Source: Bryobacterales bacterium
Lineage (GTDB): Bacteria; Acidobacteriota; Terriglobia; Bryobacterales; Bryobacteraceae
Assembly: GCA_003164035.1 (NCBI GenBank)
Contig: PLRS01000081.1
Location: 1 to 64,000 of the forward strand
Direction of reading: 5' to 3'
Length of the DNA: 64,000 bases
Positions 23,849-33,400 of this stretch are shown here, in pieces; the first letter of the stretch is position 1, and each line of letters opens with the position of its first letter. The notes below the pieces were generated by a model. That model worked only from the letters and a program-made list of their open reading frames with translations, was not told where the DNA came from and searched no databases. The translations under genes and the position numbers were made by a program.

Positions 23849-25141
23849 CTACCCGGCCAAAGGGTACGTCACGCTCTCGAGGAGCCATTCGCGGTTGGCT
23901 TTCACGTCCGCGGTCAGCGCGGCGCAGAGGTTTTCCCGCTGCTCGAATAGGCGATAGCCCTGGCTGGGGCGAAGGTAGCCGCGCGCCTTGGGTTCCCTCG
24001 CGAACGCCGCCGCTTCGCCCTCCTCCTCCACCATCTGGCGGTAGCGGGCACGGTTGTCGAGCAAAGCCCTGACCAGAAACGGCATCACCGTGGAATAATC
24101 CGCCTGCATGCTCTCGGTGGTCTGGAGGTAGGTATCTTTGTCGACCTTGCCCCAGGTAACGGCCTCGGCCGGCGGGCAGGAAGAAAGCGAGCCATCGGTC
24201 ACCGGGGCGGTCACGATCTGCACGTCGAATTGGTAGCCGCGCACGTCGGCGAGGCCCAGCACCTGGCCCAGAGCCGGCTCGGGCTGGAGGTTATAGTTCT
24301 TAGGCACGCCGCCGCCCAAAATCAAGGTGGCGAGGGCGTGCACCGGGTGATCGAACAGACCCCAGCGGTGGTAAGCGCAGGCTTCGAATACTTCCGCGTG
24401 CAGGTCCAGCTCAAAGCCGTATTCGGGAATCAGCCCGGACTGGCGCATGGCCCACAGCTTCATGGAGTTGAGAAACACGCTGCCGTCGGCGGGAGCGCCC
24501 ACCAGCACCGGAATGGCGCGGCGCCAGCAGGTGGAAAGCAGGCCGGCGGCGACCCCGTTGCGCTCCTCTTCGGCGGCGTAGTAGCGGCCCAACAGGTAGC
24601 GCAGTTCCGTGCCGGTCATTTTGCGCTGGAATTCGGGGCGCGCCAGCATGGCGCTCAGGAATCGGTCCTGGTCGAGCAGCACGCCTTCGTCGAAGGCCAT
24701 ATCGGTCACGCGGATGGTGCCTTCCTCGCGCAGGGCGGCATCGTCGCTCGCAATGGGGACTTCGTGAATCGGACCCGAACGGTAGGCGTTGAGGCTGCGA
24801 TGGCCGTCGTGGTAACAGACCGCGTCGGTGGTGGAAAGGTAAGCCACCCAGCCGGTTTCAAGAAGGGGCAGCAGCCAGGCCTGGTGCTGGCCGGATACCG
24901 TCACCGGTCCGGAGACCGCCAGCGTGAACGGGCAGCCCATGCCGATGGCGCGGTCCAGGATGTCGTAGATGCGGCGCAACGAGGCGCCTCCGAAGGCCGG
25001 CAGGCAATGCAGAAAAACATCGCCCAGAGTGGCGCACTCGTCGACCCGGCGGACCTTTACGTAGCGCCGTTCCCGAGGCATTACATGACGCTGCTCCGGC
25101 GGCTCGGAATCAGGGGGAACGCTCGGCATCTTTTTGACCAT
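23849..25141 (-). CDS. Deoxyhypusine-synthase-like protein
   Basis: 430 residues from the ATG at 25141; other starts at 25129 and 25081 are possible. The Rossmann-like DHS core shows VSGPVTVSGQHQAW-type NAD site residues, LGGGVPKNY, and near the end EAVTWGKV. There K332 matches the imine-forming lysine of eukaryotic DHS (SWGK). Bacteria lack eIF5A, so such homologues instead transfer the aminobutyl group of spermidine to other amines, for example making homospermidine. The actual product here is inference. It is divergent from the YmdB-type gene, sharing a 27-bp promoter region. It is transcribed toward the HDOD gene. Confidence 0.82.
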   Translation of the reverse strand: MVKKMPSVPPDSEPPEQRHVMPRERRYVKVRRVDECATLGDVFLHCLPAFGGASLRRIYDILDRAIGMGCPFTLAVSGPVTVSGQHQAWLLPLLETGWVAYLSTTDAVCYHDGHRSLNAYRSGPIHEVPIASDDAALREEGTIRVTDMAFDEGVLLDQDRFLSAMLARPEFQRKMTGTELRYLLGRYYAAEEERNGVAAGLLSTCWRRAIPVLVGAPADGSVFLNSMKLWAMRQSGLIPEYGFELDLHAEVFEACAYHRWGLFDHPVHALATLILGGGVPKNYNLQPEPALGQVLGLADVRGYQFDVQIVTAPVTDGSLSSCPPAEAVTWGKVDKDTYLQTTESMQADYSTVMPFLVRALLDNRARYRQMVEEEGEAAAFAREPKARGYLRPSQGYRLFEQRENLCAALTADVKANREWLLESVTYPLAG

Positions 25142-25168
25142 AGCATGCGTGTTAAGTTGAATGGCAAA

Positions 25169-25948
25169 ATGAATATACTTTTTGTCGGGGACATTTTCGC
25201 TTCTCCCGGCAGGAGAATCGTAGCCGATCACCTTGCCGATATCATGCAAACCAATGCCATCGACCTGGCCATTGGCAACGCGGAGAACGCCGCCGGCGGA
25301 TTCGGCGTCACGCCGGCCATCGCCGAGGGTTTGTTCGCTTTGGGATTCGATGTGTTAACGACCGGCAATCACGTGTGGGACAAGCGGGAGATTTACGAGT
25401 ACCTGGAGCGCCAGCCGCGCCTGTTGCGTCCCGCCAACTATCCGCAGGCCCCGGGCGCGGGACTGGCGGTGGTGCCGGCGCGCAATGGCGTGGAATGCGC
25501 CGTGTTGAACCTGCAAGGGCGCACGTACATGCCGGCAACCGATTGCCCGTTCCGCAAGGCCGATAGCATTCTGGCCGGGTTGGATCCGGGGGTGCGGGTG
25601 CGTTTCGTGGATTTTCACGCCGAGGTCACCAGCGAGAAGATCGCCATGGGGTGGTACCTGGATGGGCGCGTTTCCGCCCTCGTCGGCACCCATACCCACA
25701 TTGCCACGGCGGATACGCGTATTCTGCCGGGCGGCACGGCCTACCAGACCGATTGCGGCATGACCGGGCCCTACGATTCGGTGATCGGTGTGGAAACCGG
25801 CGTAATCCTGCAGCGGTTCCTGACCAGCCTGCCGGTGCGCATGGAAGCGGCCACCAAGGGAGCCGAGTTGCATGCGGTGATCGTGGAAGTGGACGAATCC
25901 ACCGGCAAAGCCCGCACGGTAAGGCGCCACGCCATCGGAGGCGACTAG
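25169..25948 (+). CDS. ymdB: YmdB-type metallophosphoesterase (TIGR00282 family)
   Basis: 259 residues, the normal family length, from the ATG at 25169. An ATG at 25145 would add eight residues. Di-metal ligands are all present: D8 (FVGD), E39-N40 (NAENAAGG), N67-H68 (TTGNHVWDK), H150 (FHAEVTSEK), H175 and H177 (GTHTHI). B. subtilis YmdB is a 2',3'- and 3',5'-cyclic-nucleotide phosphodiesterase affecting biofilm and sporulation choices; the closest relatives are cytosolic, as here. A diguanylate cyclase gene follows after 4 bp, so the two are co-transcribed. Confidence 0.93.
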   Translation: MNILFVGDIFASPGRRIVADHLADIMQTNAIDLAIGNAENAAGGFGVTPAIAEGLFALGFDVLTTGNHVWDKREIYEYLERQPRLLRPANYPQAPGAGLAVVPARNGVECAVLNLQGRTYMPATDCPFRKADSILAGLDPGVRVRFVDFHAEVTSEKIAMGWYLDGRVSALVGTHTHIATADTRILPGGTAYQTDCGMTGPYDSVIGVETGVILQRFLTSLPVRMEAATKGAELHAVIVEVDESTGKARTVRRHAIGGD

Positions 25949-25952
25949 GATC

Positions 25953-27122
25953 ATGGACTCCACCGGACCGGTCGCCGATCTTACCGCCTTCCTGATACAG
26001 GAAATCGGCGCTTTGTTGTTCGGGATGGTATTTCTGTTCCTTTTCCGGCAGTCCAAGGCCGTGTATTTCGGCTTGTGGGCCGCGGCCTGGCTGCTGCGCC
26101 TGATTGCGGCGGTGTTCGGATTCGCGCTGACCGCCAGCGGGCACACGCCCTGGCTGGCGCCTTATGCCACTTTCGAATTCGCTTTCGCCATTGTGCTGGT
26201 ATCGGCGGCGCGGGCCGGCTTTGGGTCCGCCGTCAAGGATTGGCGGACAGTCCTGCGGCTGATCGCCATCCTGCCGATTTTCGTGGCGCTGGTTTATGCG
26301 GTTGGGCTGTATTCCGGCCTGGCGGCATACCAGGCCACGCACGCCCTGGTGCTGGGCTTCGTCTATTTGTACAACTTCCTGCTGTTGCGCCGGCAGGAAG
26401 GGGTGGGCGCGCGCGTGTTTCGCTTCTCGCTGGTGGTCCTGGCGGCCGCGTTTTTCGAGCACGCGGGCATTCTGCTGTGGCTCTTCAGCCACGGCGACGC
26501 ATCGGAGTGGGCGCAGTATCTGCACCATGAAAGCTATATCGATTTCACTTTGCACTGCGTGATGGCTTTCGCCGCCATGGCCATGTGGAACGAAAGCGAG
26601 CTTGGCCGCATCGCCGCCCTGAAAGCCGAACTGGACCATTTGCGGCGGGAAAACCGGCAGCGGCTGGATCTGGACCATCTGACCGGCCTTCTCAACCAGG
26701 CGGCCCTGGCCGGCCGTCTGGAGACCGATCGTCCCTTCGATGGTGTGGTCATGGTCTGCGACCTGGACAATTTCAAGGAGATCAACGACCGCTACGGACA
26801 CCTGGTCGGCGACGAAATCCTGCAGAGTATAGGCAAACTGCTGACCAGTTCGGTTCGCGCCGAAGACGAGGCCTACCGCTGGGGCGGGGACGAGTTCGTG
26901 ATTCTGTTCCACAACCAGCAGGCGGAACTGGCCTTGCGCCGGATCGGCGAGATCGCCCTGCGGCTGAGCGATTTTCGGGTGCGCGGCTATGGCCTGCTGC
27001 CGGTAACTTTCAGTTGGGGCGTAGCCGACGCCCGCGCCCGCACCTTGCGCGAAGCGCTGGACGAGGCCGACCGCGCCATGTACGCGCTGAAGCGCACGCG
27101 CGCCGCCGGGCGGACGGTGTAG
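25953..27122 (+). CDS. Membrane diguanylate cyclase
   Basis: 389 residues. About six to seven membrane helices fill residues 15-215, followed by a coiled segment (about 216-240) and a GGDEF domain. The active-site loop GGDEF is at 311-315. R302-A-E-D305 lies exactly five residues before it, the RxxD inhibitory site for c-di-GMP. The enzyme should make c-di-GMP and be feedback-inhibited. It is encoded 4 bp after the YmdB-type gene, so a cyclic-nucleotide phosphodiesterase and a cyclase share one message. It converges with the next membrane-protein gene. Confidence 0.93.
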   Translation: MDSTGPVADLTAFLIQEIGALLFGMVFLFLFRQSKAVYFGLWAAAWLLRLIAAVFGFALTASGHTPWLAPYATFEFAFAIVLVSAARAGFGSAVKDWRTVLRLIAILPIFVALVYAVGLYSGLAAYQATHALVLGFVYLYNFLLLRRQEGVGARVFRFSLVVLAAAFFEHAGILLWLFSHGDASEWAQYLHHESYIDFTLHCVMAFAAMAMWNESELGRIAALKAELDHLRRENRQRLDLDHLTGLLNQAALAGRLETDRPFDGVVMVCDLDNFKEINDRYGHLVGDEILQSIGKLLTSSVRAEDEAYRWGGDEFVILFHNQQAELALRRIGEIALRLSDFRVRGYGLLPVTFSWGVADARARTLREALDEADRAMYALKRTRAAGRTV

Positions 27123-27145
27123 GCCGGCAGCGAAAGCCCGCGACG

Positions 27146-27598
27146 TTATTGGCCGGTCTCTTCCCTACCACCTGGTTGGCTCACCGGCGATTCCCCTGGA
27201 GCGACATAGGTCTCACCAAAGGACTCATCCGGCGACGTCGCCGGCCAGCCGATCATGACGAGAAATACATCGAGCACAAACAGAGCGATAGCGATGTCAT
27301 TAAAGAGGGTCGCCTGGCGTAGGTCCGGCCAGAGTTGATTGGCTGCCCAGAACAGGAACGCAACCGCCAGCATGGTCGCTTTCATCAATTCCCGGAACGG
27401 AGGCCGGTGTGCAGTCTGATAGACCAGGTAGGCAAACGCGATCATCGCCAGCGGAAGCGCGCCGAGATAGTCATGAGCCCTCGCGGGAAAGTACCCTGGA
27501 AAGGCATCCCATGTGAGCAGCACCGCGACGGACACAAGTGTGGAAACTCCGAGGATCACAGGCGCGGCCCGGTGTACGCGATCGAGGCGAATGTACAT
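27146..27598 (-). CDS. Small membrane protein of unknown function
   Basis: 150 residues with four predicted helices: about 13-31, 46-62, 71-87 and 98-118, followed by a polar, Pro/Gly/Glu-rich tail. No motif is recognised. It is on the same strand as the DUF4097 lipoprotein upstream, with 65 bp between. The reading frame has normal codon bias for the window. Confidence 0.65.
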   Translation of the reverse strand: MYIRLDRVHRAAPVILGVSTLVSVAVLLTWDAFPGYFPARAHDYLGALPLAMIAFAYLVYQTAHRPPFRELMKATMLAVAFLFWAANQLWPDLRQATLFNDIAIALFVLDVFLVMIGWPATSPDESFGETYVAPGESPVSQPGGREETGQ

Positions 27599-27663
27599 AA
27601 GAGCAAGCCTAACGCAACTCCAAAGCCAGCCGACTACTGTTTTGTTCCCGGTTCTCCATCGCT

Positions 27664-28467
27664 CTATTGTAAATGGCCGTCCGCCGGGGTTGTGGGAGCG
27701 ATTGGTGGGGCGGTCCCGGGGGTTGACCGGAAAGGACCCGACGGCGGGCTATCCTTGATCGTGATGTTCCCGCGACCCATGCGTAGATAGACCCGCCGCG
27801 ATGGAGCCGGGCCTGCGTGAACGAAGTGAGTACCCACCAGGAATTGTTTATTTCCTTTGCCCGCGAGATCGGCTGAAATGCTGCCTATTCTGGTCCTCGC
27901 ATCGATCGCGTAGGGCCCTGGATCGGGCAGCATTACGATCATGTCGCCGGTATGGCCGTCCACTTCGATGTCTCCGGTCACATCGCTCACCCATATGTAG
28001 CCGTAATCATGGTGAACCAGCAGACGCGAGTCGCGCGGGACGTGGACGGTGTACTCGAGAGTTACGCCGCGGTGGCTGTGCTTGGGCATGGTCACAATGA
28101 TTCGGCGCGAAGGAAGGATAGAGCTGATGAGATTAGTGCGGACGGGGAGAATTGTCGAAATCGCCAACTCCTTGCCCGAGCGCGGTTCGGTGGAGACACG
28201 GATTTCGTCAAAACGTTGCCCTGCTTGCTCCCTCCGCTCGGGCTCATAAAAGCGATCGGTGGACTTGGCGACCGTCACCTCAACCTCCGGCTCGTCCCAA
28301 CCTTCCACCGTGAGGTAACCGTATGAGTTGTTCACTTCAACCGTGCCGCCCGCGAGGAAGCTCACCCGCTCCGTCTCAGTGACTTCAAATGACTGTTTCG
28401 GCGCTTTCTCCTGCGCGCATCCCAACACGCTAAACCCGAATACGACGGCTGCCAGCCTGTGTGTCAT
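27664..28467 (-). CDS. DUF4097-type lipoprotein
   Basis: 267 residues. The N-terminus ends in the lipobox FSVLGC with C17 as the predicted lipid-modified cysteine. Repeating beta strands follow in the DUF4097/polymer-forming-adhesin style (VEVNNSYGYLTVEGWDEPEVEV and VHHDYGYIWVSDVTGDIEVDGHTGDM), predicted to form a right-handed beta solenoid. The C-terminus is Pro/Thr-rich. Its start overlaps the aldolase stop by 4 bp, so it is translationally coupled to an enzyme of unrelated function. Role unknown; surface-anchored. Confidence 0.78.
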   Translation of the reverse strand: MTHRLAAVVFGFSVLGCAQEKAPKQSFEVTETERVSFLAGGTVEVNNSYGYLTVEGWDEPEVEVTVAKSTDRFYEPERREQAGQRFDEIRVSTEPRSGKELAISTILPVRTNLISSILPSRRIIVTMPKHSHRGVTLEYTVHVPRDSRLLVHHDYGYIWVSDVTGDIEVDGHTGDMIVMLPDPGPYAIDARTRIGSISADLAGKGNKQFLVGTHFVHAGPAPSRRVYLRMGRGNITIKDSPPSGPFRSTPGTAPPIAPTTPADGHLQ

Positions 28468-29129
28468 ACCTCGGACCCCCTCTGTATGCTGCGCGCCTCA
28501 GCCACCATCTTCGTGTACCGCCGCGACAGTTCGACGATCCAGCCTCGCTCGCGGCGCCTGATGGCATCCTGGTGAATCAAGTCCCGCCCGATGCCCAACG
28601 CCGCCGCGCCCGCGCGGATAAAATCCACGGCGTTGGTTTGATTCACGCCGCCGGAAGCAATCATCGGAACTTCCGAAAAAGGCCCCTTGAGGGCCCGGAT
28701 GTAACTGGGGCCGCCGTTCGCCGCGCAGGGAAAGACTTTGACGAAATCGCAACCGGCCTTCCAGGCGGCCATGACCTCGGTGGGCGTCAAGGCTCCCGGC
28801 AAGACGACCACGCCGCGCCCCAACCCAAAGTTGACGATCTCAAGATCGAGTCCCGGCATGGTCAGGAAGGCCGCTCCCGCGTCCAGGCAGCGGCGTGCCT
28901 TTTCCACATGAAACAGCGTGCCGGCGCCGACCAGAACTCCGGGATGCCGACGGGTCAATTGGCTAATGACGTCGACGGCGCCGGGGACGGTCATGGTCAC
29001 TTCGACAATGGGGATGGCGCCTTCGCAGACCGCTTCGGCGGCAAACATGGCGTCCTCGGCGGAATACAGCCGCACCGCCGGGATGATGCCGATTTCGGCA
29101 ATTCGCGCGCGAACTTCTTCTCTGGTCAT
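28464..29129 (-). CDS. eda: KDPG/KHG aldolase-family protein
   Basis: 221 residues of the class I KDPG aldolase fold. The catalytic pair is visible: E43 in IVEVTMT and the Schiff-base K131 in DFVKVFPC, matching E45 and K133 of E. coli Eda. Phosphate-binding GGPSYI and GGVN also match. It would split 2-keto-3-deoxy-6-phosphogluconate or 4-hydroxy-2-oxoglutarate. No dehydratase or kinase of the Entner-Doudoroff route is beside it. It follows the efflux operon by 31 bp on the same strand and overlaps the lipoprotein gene by 4 bp. Confidence 0.9.
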   Translation of the reverse strand: MTREEVRARIAEIGIIPAVRLYSAEDAMFAAEAVCEGAIPIVEVTMTVPGAVDVISQLTRRHPGVLVGAGTLFHVEKARRCLDAGAAFLTMPGLDLEIVNFGLGRGVVVLPGALTPTEVMAAWKAGCDFVKVFPCAANGGPSYIRALKGPFSEVPMIASGGVNQTNAVDFIRAGAAALGIGRDLIHQDAIRRRERGWIVELSRRYTKMVAEARSIQRGSEV

Positions 29130-29160
29130 AAAATCACTTTGGCATAGCGAAGCGTCGCGC

Positions 29161-30441
29161 TCAGGGCAGTTCCCTGGTTCCCACGGCCTGGCGAAGCTGC
29201 TCGATCGAAGTCAAGTAAGCCGCCACCGCCTGGCGGTAAGCGAGCTGGGTGGCGCGATAGGTCCGTTCGGCGTCCAGAAAATCGAGTAACGCCAATGCGC
29301 CGCGCCGGTACGCATATTCGCTGATGTCACGGCTTTTTTGGGCCACATCAAGATAGCTCGATCGAAAGAGCTGAACGACTTTCGCGCTCTCCTGCAGCCC
29401 CTCGTACGCGTCTTTCACGTCCGTCAGCACCTGCCCGCCGGCCGCTTTCCGCTGCTCCTCGGCCTGCCGGATGGCAATCCGCGTCTGTGCGATATTGCCC
29501 TGGTTGCGGTCGAAAATCGCGAGTGGAATACTGAACGACCAGGTGACGGCACTCAAGCCGTTGGTGTGCGTGTAGTTGGCCGATAAGGTAGGATCCTGTT
29601 TCCCATTCGCCTTGGCGAGCGCATATTGACTATTGGCGGCGCTAACTCCCAGCACCGCCGCACGCAGATCGGGCCGATTCTGAAGAGCCTTCGCCTGCAG
29701 TTCCGGAAGAGTGACCAGCAGCGGACGATATTCGAATTCGCCCATGACGTCGTAGCCGGCGGGAACCGACTCGTAACCCAATTGTTGACGGAGGTCGGAC
29801 AGCGACTGGGCCTTGCTGACCAGCGCCTGTTGGACGTCGGTTTCAAACTGAAGCAACTGGATCTTAATTTTCAGGTAGTCGTTTTCGCTCAGGCCGCCAT
29901 CTTTGAATTGGATTTCACCGATATCGACTGTCTGCTGAAAACTCTTGAGGTCGGTCTGCGCGAGTTCCAGAGTCGATTCCGCGAGTTGGGCGTTGACGAA
30001 CAGAGCGCCAACCTGAAACGCCACACCGCGTTCGTTATCGGTCACCGTTGCCCGGCTTACAGCGGTTGTGCCCTTAGCCGCTTCCAAACGGCGAGCCCGC
30101 TTGTTGCCGCGTTCAATCAGGTAGCTCAACCCGGCGTCACCCTCGGTCGAGGCTTGCAGGTATTCCGACACACTCTCGCCCTGTGGGTGTTGGAAGATCG
30201 GCAGATATTCCCAGTCGGTGAAGAACGTCGGATTAGGCCGCAGATTCGCGGTAATTTCCGCCGCCTGATTCTGCTGGATGGTGGTCCGGGCGGCCTGCAA
30301 AACGTGGTTGTGCTTGAGCGCCATTTGGACGGCCTGCTCGAGCGTGATTCTGACAGGTGCCTGCTGGCCAAACGCCGAATCCGCCAAAACGATGCAACTG
30401 AACACGCCAGCGGCGGCCACGATAGTCCGGATGTTTTGCAT
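29161..30441 (-). CDS. czcC: TolC-family outer membrane efflux protein (CzcC-like)
   Basis: 426 residues from the ATG at 30441, with a signal peptide (TIVAAAGVFSCIVLADSAFGQ). Two OEP repeats of long helices follow: ITLEQAVQMALKHNHVLQAARTT and, in the second half, ALAKANGKQDPTLSANYTHTNG-type sequence plus RRGALALLDFLDAERTYRATQLAY. It is the outer-membrane channel of the tripartite exporter encoded just upstream; only 4 bp separate the CzcA stop and this ATG. With CzcB and CzcA it spans the envelope. Confidence 0.92.
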   Translation of the reverse strand: MQNIRTIVAAAGVFSCIVLADSAFGQQAPVRITLEQAVQMALKHNHVLQAARTTIQQNQAAEITANLRPNPTFFTDWEYLPIFQHPQGESVSEYLQASTEGDAGLSYLIERGNKRARRLEAAKGTTAVSRATVTDNERGVAFQVGALFVNAQLAESTLELAQTDLKSFQQTVDIGEIQFKDGGLSENDYLKIKIQLLQFETDVQQALVSKAQSLSDLRQQLGYESVPAGYDVMGEFEYRPLLVTLPELQAKALQNRPDLRAAVLGVSAANSQYALAKANGKQDPTLSANYTHTNGLSAVTWSFSIPLAIFDRNQGNIAQTRIAIRQAEEQRKAAGGQVLTDVKDAYEGLQESAKVVQLFRSSYLDVAQKSRDISEYAYRRGALALLDFLDAERTYRATQLAYRQAVAAYLTSIEQLRQAVGTRELP

Positions 30442-30445
30442 AACA

Positions 30446-33400
30446 TCAACCCTCGAAAGAACCTTCCGGTTTGGGAAGTTGGTCGCCGTCCCGCGCGATC
30501 CACACATAAAAGGTGGGCAATAAAACGATGCTCAGCAGCAAATCGGAAATCAGGCCGCCCACAATCACAATCGCGAAGGGCCGCTGCGAATCGCTTCCGA
30601 TGTCGTGCGAGAGCGCTGCCGGAAGAAGTCCAAGGGTAGCCACGAGCATGGTCATCATGATGGGACGAAGTCTCAAAACCGCGCCCTCCACGGCGGAATC
30701 TTCGATCGAGTGGCCTCTCGCCCTGAGTTGGTTAATGTACTCGACCATGATGACGCCGGTTTGCACCGAGACTCCGAACAGCGCCAACATGCCGACGCCG
30801 GACGACACGCTGAGGTAGGTTCCGGTAACCAGGAGAGCAAGCAGGCCGCCAATGCGTGCCAGACCGACGTTCAACAGAATGAGCAGCGCCCATTTGTAAG
30901 AGCGAAACATGCTGTAGAGAATGATGAAGATGACCAGGATTGTCAGCGGAACGATGAGAGCCAGCCGCGCCTCCGCCCGCTTTTCGCTTTCGTATTCACC
31001 AGACCAACCGATGCTGTAGCCCGGCGGCAGCTTTACCTTCTCGCCGATCCTCTTGATTACGTCTTCTACCGTAGTTCCCAGATCCCTGCCTCGCACGTTG
31101 AAGGTTACGGCAACATAGCGGCTGTTGCCTTCCCGGAAGATGTCGTAGGCACCGTCCTTGACCTCTACATTAGTCAACTGCGCCAGCGAAACCCGCTCTC
31201 CGGAAGGGGACACCAGGCGGACTTTGGCGATGGCCCGCTGAGTATTTCGATAGGGCTCCTGGTAGCGCACCACTACGTCGTACCGCTGCTCGCCGATCAG
31301 TACCTGACTCACGGCGTTGCCGCCTACGGCCGTCTGGACGGCATCCTGGATGTCGGCCACGTTGACTCCGAACCGGGCCGCCTGGCGCCGGTCGATGGTC
31401 AAGTCGAGATTTGGCTGGCCGAAATCGCGCAAGAGCTTCACGTCGTGCATGCCCGCGATGCCCGACATGACGGCAGTGACTTCTTCACCCTTCTGTTCGA
31501 GGAGTTTCAAGTCATCCCCGAAGATCTTGAGCGCCAGCGAGCCCTTCGTGCCAGTGAGGGTCTCTCCGACGTTGTCTTCGATGGGCTGGGAGAAGTTCCA
31601 AATCGCCCCAGGGTATTTTTCCAGGGCGCGATTCATGGCGGCGATCAACTCGTCTTTGTTCTTGTGAAATATAGGGCGCCATTGCTCGTGAGGTTTCAAA
31701 TCGACGAAATACTCGGTATTGCCGAATCCCCCGGTGTCGGTCCCGTCGTCGGGCCGGCCGACCTGCGACACTACGGTTTTCACCTCCGGGAACGAGGCGA
31801 ACACATAGCGGCAGTTGGTGGTGAATTTCTCGCCCTCGCTGAGACTGGTACTGTTCGCCAGAGTGCCGCGGGCCCAAATGGCCCCTTCATCCAGGTGGGG
31901 CAGGAACTCCGCGCCAATCACACCGCCAAAACCCAGATAAACCGTCCCCGCCAGAGAAACGATCGCCACGCAGGCGACCACCCAGCGATGTTGGACGGCC
32001 CAGCGCAACCGCCTGCGATACTGGGTTACCAAATAGTTCAGGACCAGGTTTCGGCGCTCCCGGATGCCTTTACGAAAGAACGTGGCTGCCAGCACCGGTG
32101 CGATGAGAATCGAAAACGTCATGGCGCCGAGAAGAGCCAGGGCTACCGTCCAGGCCATCGGCCTGAACAACCGGCCCTCCACGCGTTGCAGCGTGAAGAT
32201 CGGCATATAGGCCGTAATGATGATGGCGATGGCGTAAAAGACCGGCCGTTGCACTTCATGGCAAGCCTCGCGGATGATCTCCGCGGTGGTCTTCGCCGAT
32301 CCATTGGCGCCGCGGCGATCTTTGCTCAGATGCCGGATGATGTTCTCCACCATGACCACCGCGCCATCCACGACCATTCCGAAATCGAGAGCGCCCAGGG
32401 AGAGAAGGTTCGCCGGGATGTGACTCAAGTCCAGCCAGATCGATGCAAAGAGCAGAGAGAACGGGATCGTGAGTGCGACGATAAGAGCGGCGCGGGCATT
32501 CAGCAGAAACAGGAACAGGATGACGCTGACCAGGATCATCCCTTCGATCAGGTTGTGCATCACCGTGTGCAAGGTGAAATGCAGCAGGTCGCTCCGGTCG
32601 AGCATGGGCACCACCTTCACCCCGGGAGGCAGAATGCCGTTGTTGAGGTCCTCGACTTTGCGGTGAATGGCCTCGAGCGTGGGCTCCTCCTCGGCGCCTT
32701 TCCGCATCAGCACGCCCCCCTCGATGACGTCCGGCTCGTCGATGATGCGCCCGTCCTCCATGTGGTTGGCTCTGGCCATATGGCCCAATCGAATCTTGGG
32801 ACCCTGGACCACGTCGGCGATGTCTTTGACCCGAATGGCGGTGCCGGTCTGGGTTTTCAGCAGGGTCTGCTCAATGTCGTGCACGGTGTTGAAAAGCCCC
32901 AGGGCGCGCACGTTCATCTGCTGCATGCCTTCCTCGACGAAGCTGCCGCCGGCATTGATGTTGTTATTGGAAAGCTGCTGCTCCACCTGGCCGATGCTTA
33001 ACCCGTAGGACACCAGCTTGTTCGGGTCCACCCGCACCTGGTACTCCCGGACCGTCCCGCCGAAGTCGGAAACGTCAACCACGTTGGGAACGGATTTGAA
33101 CTGCTTGAGGAGAACCCAGTCTTCGATAGACCTTAGGTCCATCAGGTCGTAACGGGGATTGGTGCTTCTTATGGTGTACCAATAGATCTGACCCGTGGTG
33201 CTCCAGTCCGTGCCGATTTGAGGCTGCAGGTTTTGTCCATTCGGGAGATTGACCTGGGTAAGTCTTTCCAAAGTCTTTTGGCGATTCCAATCGTTGACGG
33301 AGCTGTCGTCGAAGATCATAATCACGAACGACAGGCCGAAAATCGACTCGGAGCGCAAAAAGGTCATGTGCGGCATTCCGGCCATCTGAATTTCGATCGG

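Noticed and set aside
30605-33001. A 798-codon open frame on the plus strand inside czcA
   Set aside because: It is exactly antisense to a conserved RND pump; its protein is rich in Arg, His and Gln with no domain. GC-rich coding DNA commonly leaves such antisense frames open.
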